35,544 nucleotides of DNA. Source: Burkholderiales bacterium. GTDB taxonomy: Bacteria > Pseudomonadota > Gammaproteobacteria > Burkholderiales > JAHFRG01. The position numbers and the translations under genes are program-made. The notes beneath the pieces were generated by a model. The model had not been told where the DNA came from. It was given only the letters and a program-made list of their open reading frames with translations, and searched no databases. Location: assembly GCA_035543335.1 (NCBI GenBank), contig DASZZH010000013.1, forward strand, positions 1 through 35,544, written 5' to 3'. Below, piece after piece: positions 33,326-35,544 of this stretch (position 1 is its first letter; every line of letters starts with the position of its first letter).

Positions 33326-33988
33326 ATGCGCGTATTGCTGGTGGAAGATGACAGGATGATCGGCGAAGCGGTTTCCCAGGCGCTGGGAGACGCCGCATAT
33401 GCAGTGGATTGGGTCAGGGACGGCCAGACCGCGCTGCTCGCGCTCGAAGCGCGTGAACACGAACTGATCCTGCTGGACCTCGGATTGCCGCGACGCGACG
33501 GCCTGGAGCTGCTGCGGCAGGCGCGGGGCAAGGGCGTAAAGATACCCGTCATCATCGTCACCGCCCGTGATGCACTGGAGGATCGAGTCGCTGGTCTGGA
33601 TCTGGGTGCCGATGATTACATCGTCAAACCGTTTGACGTTCCTGAGTTGCTGGCAAGAATGCGGGCGGTAATGCGCCGGCGCGGCGGGCAGGCAACTTCG
33701 CTGCTCACGAATGGTACGCTTGCACTCGATCCGGTGACGCGTGAGGCCCGCTATCGCACGGCTTCTTGCGTTCTGACCGCGCGCGAATTTGCCCTGCTTC
33801 AATCCCTGCTGATGCGTCCGGGCGCCATACTCTCCAAGTCAGAGTTGGAGGAGCGTATTTACGGCTGGAATGAGGAAGTCGAGAGCAACGCGGTCGAATT
33901 CCTGATACACGGTGTACGCAAGAAACTGGGGGCCTCGGTGATCAAGAACGTGCGGGGGGTGGGATGGACCGTGCCGCCCAAGGAGTGA
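33326..33988 (+). CDS. OmpR/QseB-family response regulator
   Basis: A 220-residue response regulator. The receiver has acidic Glu7, Asp8 and Asp9, phospho-acceptor Asp51 in LLDLGLP and Lys101 in YIVKPFD; the DNA-binding winged helix (about 128-218) ends NVRGVGWTVPP, as in QseB/PmrA. The start is ATG at 33326 with GAGGAACGG upstream. It overlaps the kinase gene by 25 bases, so the two are translationally coupled. It is a good candidate for binding the 11-bp-phased repeat upstream of the PepSY gene. Confidence 0.94.
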   Translation: MRVLLVEDDRMIGEAVSQALGDAAYAVDWVRDGQTALLALEAREHELILLDLGLPRRDGLELLRQARGKGVKIPVIIVTARDALEDRVAGLDLGADDYIVKPFDVPELLARMRAVMRRRGGQATSLLTNGTLALDPVTREARYRTASCVLTAREFALLQSLLMRPGAILSKSELEERIYGWNEEVESNAVEFLIHGVRKKLGASVIKNVRGVGWTVPPKE

Positions 33989-35304
33989 CCACGTCGCTGC
34001 AGGCGCGGCTGTCTTTGTGGCTGTCGCTATTCGTCCTTGCTGCCGGAACGCTGGCTGCAGCGCTGTCGTTCTGGCTTGCGTTTGACGAGGCGCACGAACT
34101 GCAGGATGAACAGTTGCGTCAGATCGCCCGTTTGGCCCTGAATGAGCGCCTGTCGCCGGCGCCGATTGCACCGGAGGACGCCACAGACAGTGATCCGGAT
34201 TCGCAAGTGCGCATCGTCCAGGTCGGCGGCCCGCCGCGCGCGGACGATTCCGCGCCCTACGTGTCGTCCGCGGTCGCCGACGGCATGCACACGCTGTACT
34301 CTAGAGATAAAACGTGGCGCGTGTTTGTCATCTCCCGCAGTCCGGAAGTCCGCGTTGCTGCCGCCCAGAGCACCGGCGTACGCGACGAGGCCGCATTGGA
34401 TAGCGCATTACGCACGTTGCTCCCGATGATCGGGTTGATCCCTCTGCTCCTGATCGTGATTCGCGTCGTTGTCCGTTCCAACCTTTCGCAGGTCGTGCAG
34501 CTCGCGAAAATGCTGGACAAGCGCAGCGAAGACAATCTTTCTCCGCTGCCGGAAGCCACGGTGCTCAAAGAGATCCATCCCTTCGTCGCCGCCATCAATC
34601 GGCTGCTCGCGCGGCTGGACCGGTCGATCGACCAGCAGCGCCGTTTTATTGCCGATGCCGCGCATGAGTTGCGCACGCCGCTCACGGCGCTGTCGCTGCA
34701 GGCCCAGAATCTCGAACATGCGGATTCGCTTGCCGAGGTCCCCCGCCGGCTTGCGCCGTTGAAACAGGGACTGGAGCGCGTGCGCCAGCTGGTGGAGCAA
34801 TTGCTGAGTCTGGCCCGGCAAACCGCAGCGTTTCCGGTGGAGATCAAGCCCGTGTCCCTCGATTCGGTGGTGCGGCGCGTATTCGAGGAGATGTTTCCGC
34901 TGGCAGAGGGGATCGGGGTCGATCTCGGCATGGAGCGCGCCGAGACGCTACAAATGGAAGGCGACGAGTTCGCTTTGTACACCCTGCTGCGAAACGTGGT
35001 CGACAACGCGGTGCGTTACACGCCGGCTGGCGGAAAAGTGAACTTGCGCCTTTTCGCTGAGAGCGGCCAGGTTGTGGTCGAAGTCGAAGATACGGGCCCG
35101 GGCATTCCGGAGGAGGAGCTTGGACAAATCTTCGATCCCTTTTATCGCCTTTCCGGGTCGGCAGGGAATGGTAGTGGACTTGGACTATCGATCGTGAAGG
35201 GCATCGCCGATAAGTACGCATTCAAGATTTCGCTGCGTAATATTGGTAACGGGGAAGGACTGCGATTTCGCGTTGAGATGTCACCCGTGAGAGACGGCGG
35301 TTAG
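33964..35304 (+). CDS. QseC-type sensor histidine kinase
   Basis: A 446-residue membrane kinase. Two membrane helices (about 16-38 and 152-170) enclose a periplasmic sensor of about 110 residues. A HAMP-like linker follows, then HisKA with His234 in AAHELRTPL, an N box LLRNVVDNAVRYTP (Asn344, Asn348), and G boxes DTGPG (376-380) and GNGSGLGL (401-408). The signal is not readable from sequence; QseC relatives respond to periplasmic cues. The gene starts inside the regulator gene. An alternative GTG at 33985 would shorten the product by 7 residues. Confidence 0.93.
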   Translation: MDRAAQGVTTSLQARLSLWLSLFVLAAGTLAAALSFWLAFDEAHELQDEQLRQIARLALNERLSPAPIAPEDATDSDPDSQVRIVQVGGPPRADDSAPYVSSAVADGMHTLYSRDKTWRVFVISRSPEVRVAAAQSTGVRDEAALDSALRTLLPMIGLIPLLLIVIRVVVRSNLSQVVQLAKMLDKRSEDNLSPLPEATVLKEIHPFVAAINRLLARLDRSIDQQRRFIADAAHELRTPLTALSLQAQNLEHADSLAEVPRRLAPLKQGLERVRQLVEQLLSLARQTAAFPVEIKPVSLDSVVRRVFEEMFPLAEGIGVDLGMERAETLQMEGDEFALYTLLRNVVDNAVRYTPAGGKVNLRLFAESGQVVVEVEDTGPGIPEEELGQIFDPFYRLSGSAGNGSGLGLSIVKGIADKYAFKISLRNIGNGEGLRFRVEMSPVRDGG

Positions 35305-35544
35305 TATAGCATTGCAGCGGACCGTCAAAAGCTTTGCTTTTGCCGTCCGTTGAATTCAAACCTTGAATGTCCGCTTCGGGTCGCTTACCGCCAGGTTGCG
35401 AAACGGCCATAAGGGACGTTCGCTGGCTGCGATCCCTCCGTTCGAGCCTCAGTCGGGGAGTCAAGCTCGCAACAGATTATAGCAAGATGTAGTGTTTTGA
35501 TTGTGTTCTGTACCGACATGGGTTAGCCAAGAACGCAAAAACGG
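35305..35544. other. Right-edge intergenic region with hairpin
   Basis: 240 bases without a gene. An imperfect hairpin lies at about 35316-35352: CAAAAGC-TTT-GCTTTTG flanked by GGAC/GTCC arms, probably the end of the kinase transcript though without a T-run. Farther on, AATGTCCGCTT (35366-35376) is the reverse complement of AAGCGGACATT at 30826-30836, hinting at a dispersed repeat. Confidence 0.45.

Noticed and set aside
1..35544. CRISPR array, rRNA, phage genes or riboswitch
   Set aside because: No regularly spaced repeats, rRNA segments, phage structural genes or recognisable riboswitch cores were seen.

Overview
The window reads as chromosomal DNA of a Gram-negative bacterium, most likely an uncultured betaproteobacterium. 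Pointers are aceK, a betaproteobacterial-style SWIB protein with a histone-like lysine-rich tail, a Gram-negative porin, a QseBC-type two-component pair and moderately high GC with frequent TTG/GTG starts. The lineage is an inference from gene content; no rRNA is present.

Layout. 1-3842: housekeeping genes (msrA, SWIB protein, dsbB, aceK, tRNA-Lys). 4298-15032: a cluster that looks devoted to oxalate and formyl-CoA chemistry. It holds an FAH-family enzyme and a PanE-like reductase on +, then on - a stand-alone formyltransferase of the 10-formyl-THF hydrolase type, a clear formyl-CoA:oxalate CoA-transferase (frc) and a ThDP-dependent lyase that is not classical oxalyl-CoA decarboxylase. These are followed by a Crp/Fnr regulator (+), a TauE/SafE permease (-), an OxlT-type oxalate/formate antiporter with both substrate-binding basic residues (-) and a porin (-). 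15500-18733: a scrambled stretch with a truncated IS1595-like transposase, a FlK-like thioesterase, small exported proteins, a SEC-C/YkgJ-type protein, an IS3 tail and the 3' end of an acyl-CoA synthetase gene. 18892-28786: a serine-cycle operon, sga-hpr-mtkA-mtkB-[PAS/EAL gene]-ppc-mcl. 28807-35304: DUF2721 protein, outer-membrane barrel, PepSY protein, a shortened SecD-SecF-like fusion and an OmpR/QseB-QseC two-component system.

How it may work together (inference). Oxalate enters through the porin and OxlT-like carrier and is activated by Frc. Oxalyl-CoA is then either decarboxylated by the ThDP enzyme or reduced to glyoxylate by the PanE-like protein, as PanE2 does in Methylorubrum extorquens. 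Glyoxylate feeds serine-glyoxylate aminotransferase, the first gene of the neighbouring serine-cycle operon; Ppc, malate thiokinase and malyl-CoA lyase regenerate glyoxylate and release acetyl-CoA. The formyltransferase could connect formyl groups to folate.

Regulation visible in sequence: two perfect TTGAC-N4-GTCAA dyads (10485-10498 and 15521-15534) flank the transport/oxidation half of the oxalate cluster and suit the E-x-x-S-R recognition helix of the local Crp/Fnr protein. A dyad with T-N11-A geometry lies upstream of sga. An 11-bp-phased direct repeat lies upstream of the PepSY gene. All functional assignments come from reading motifs and remembered family sequences; no database search was run.
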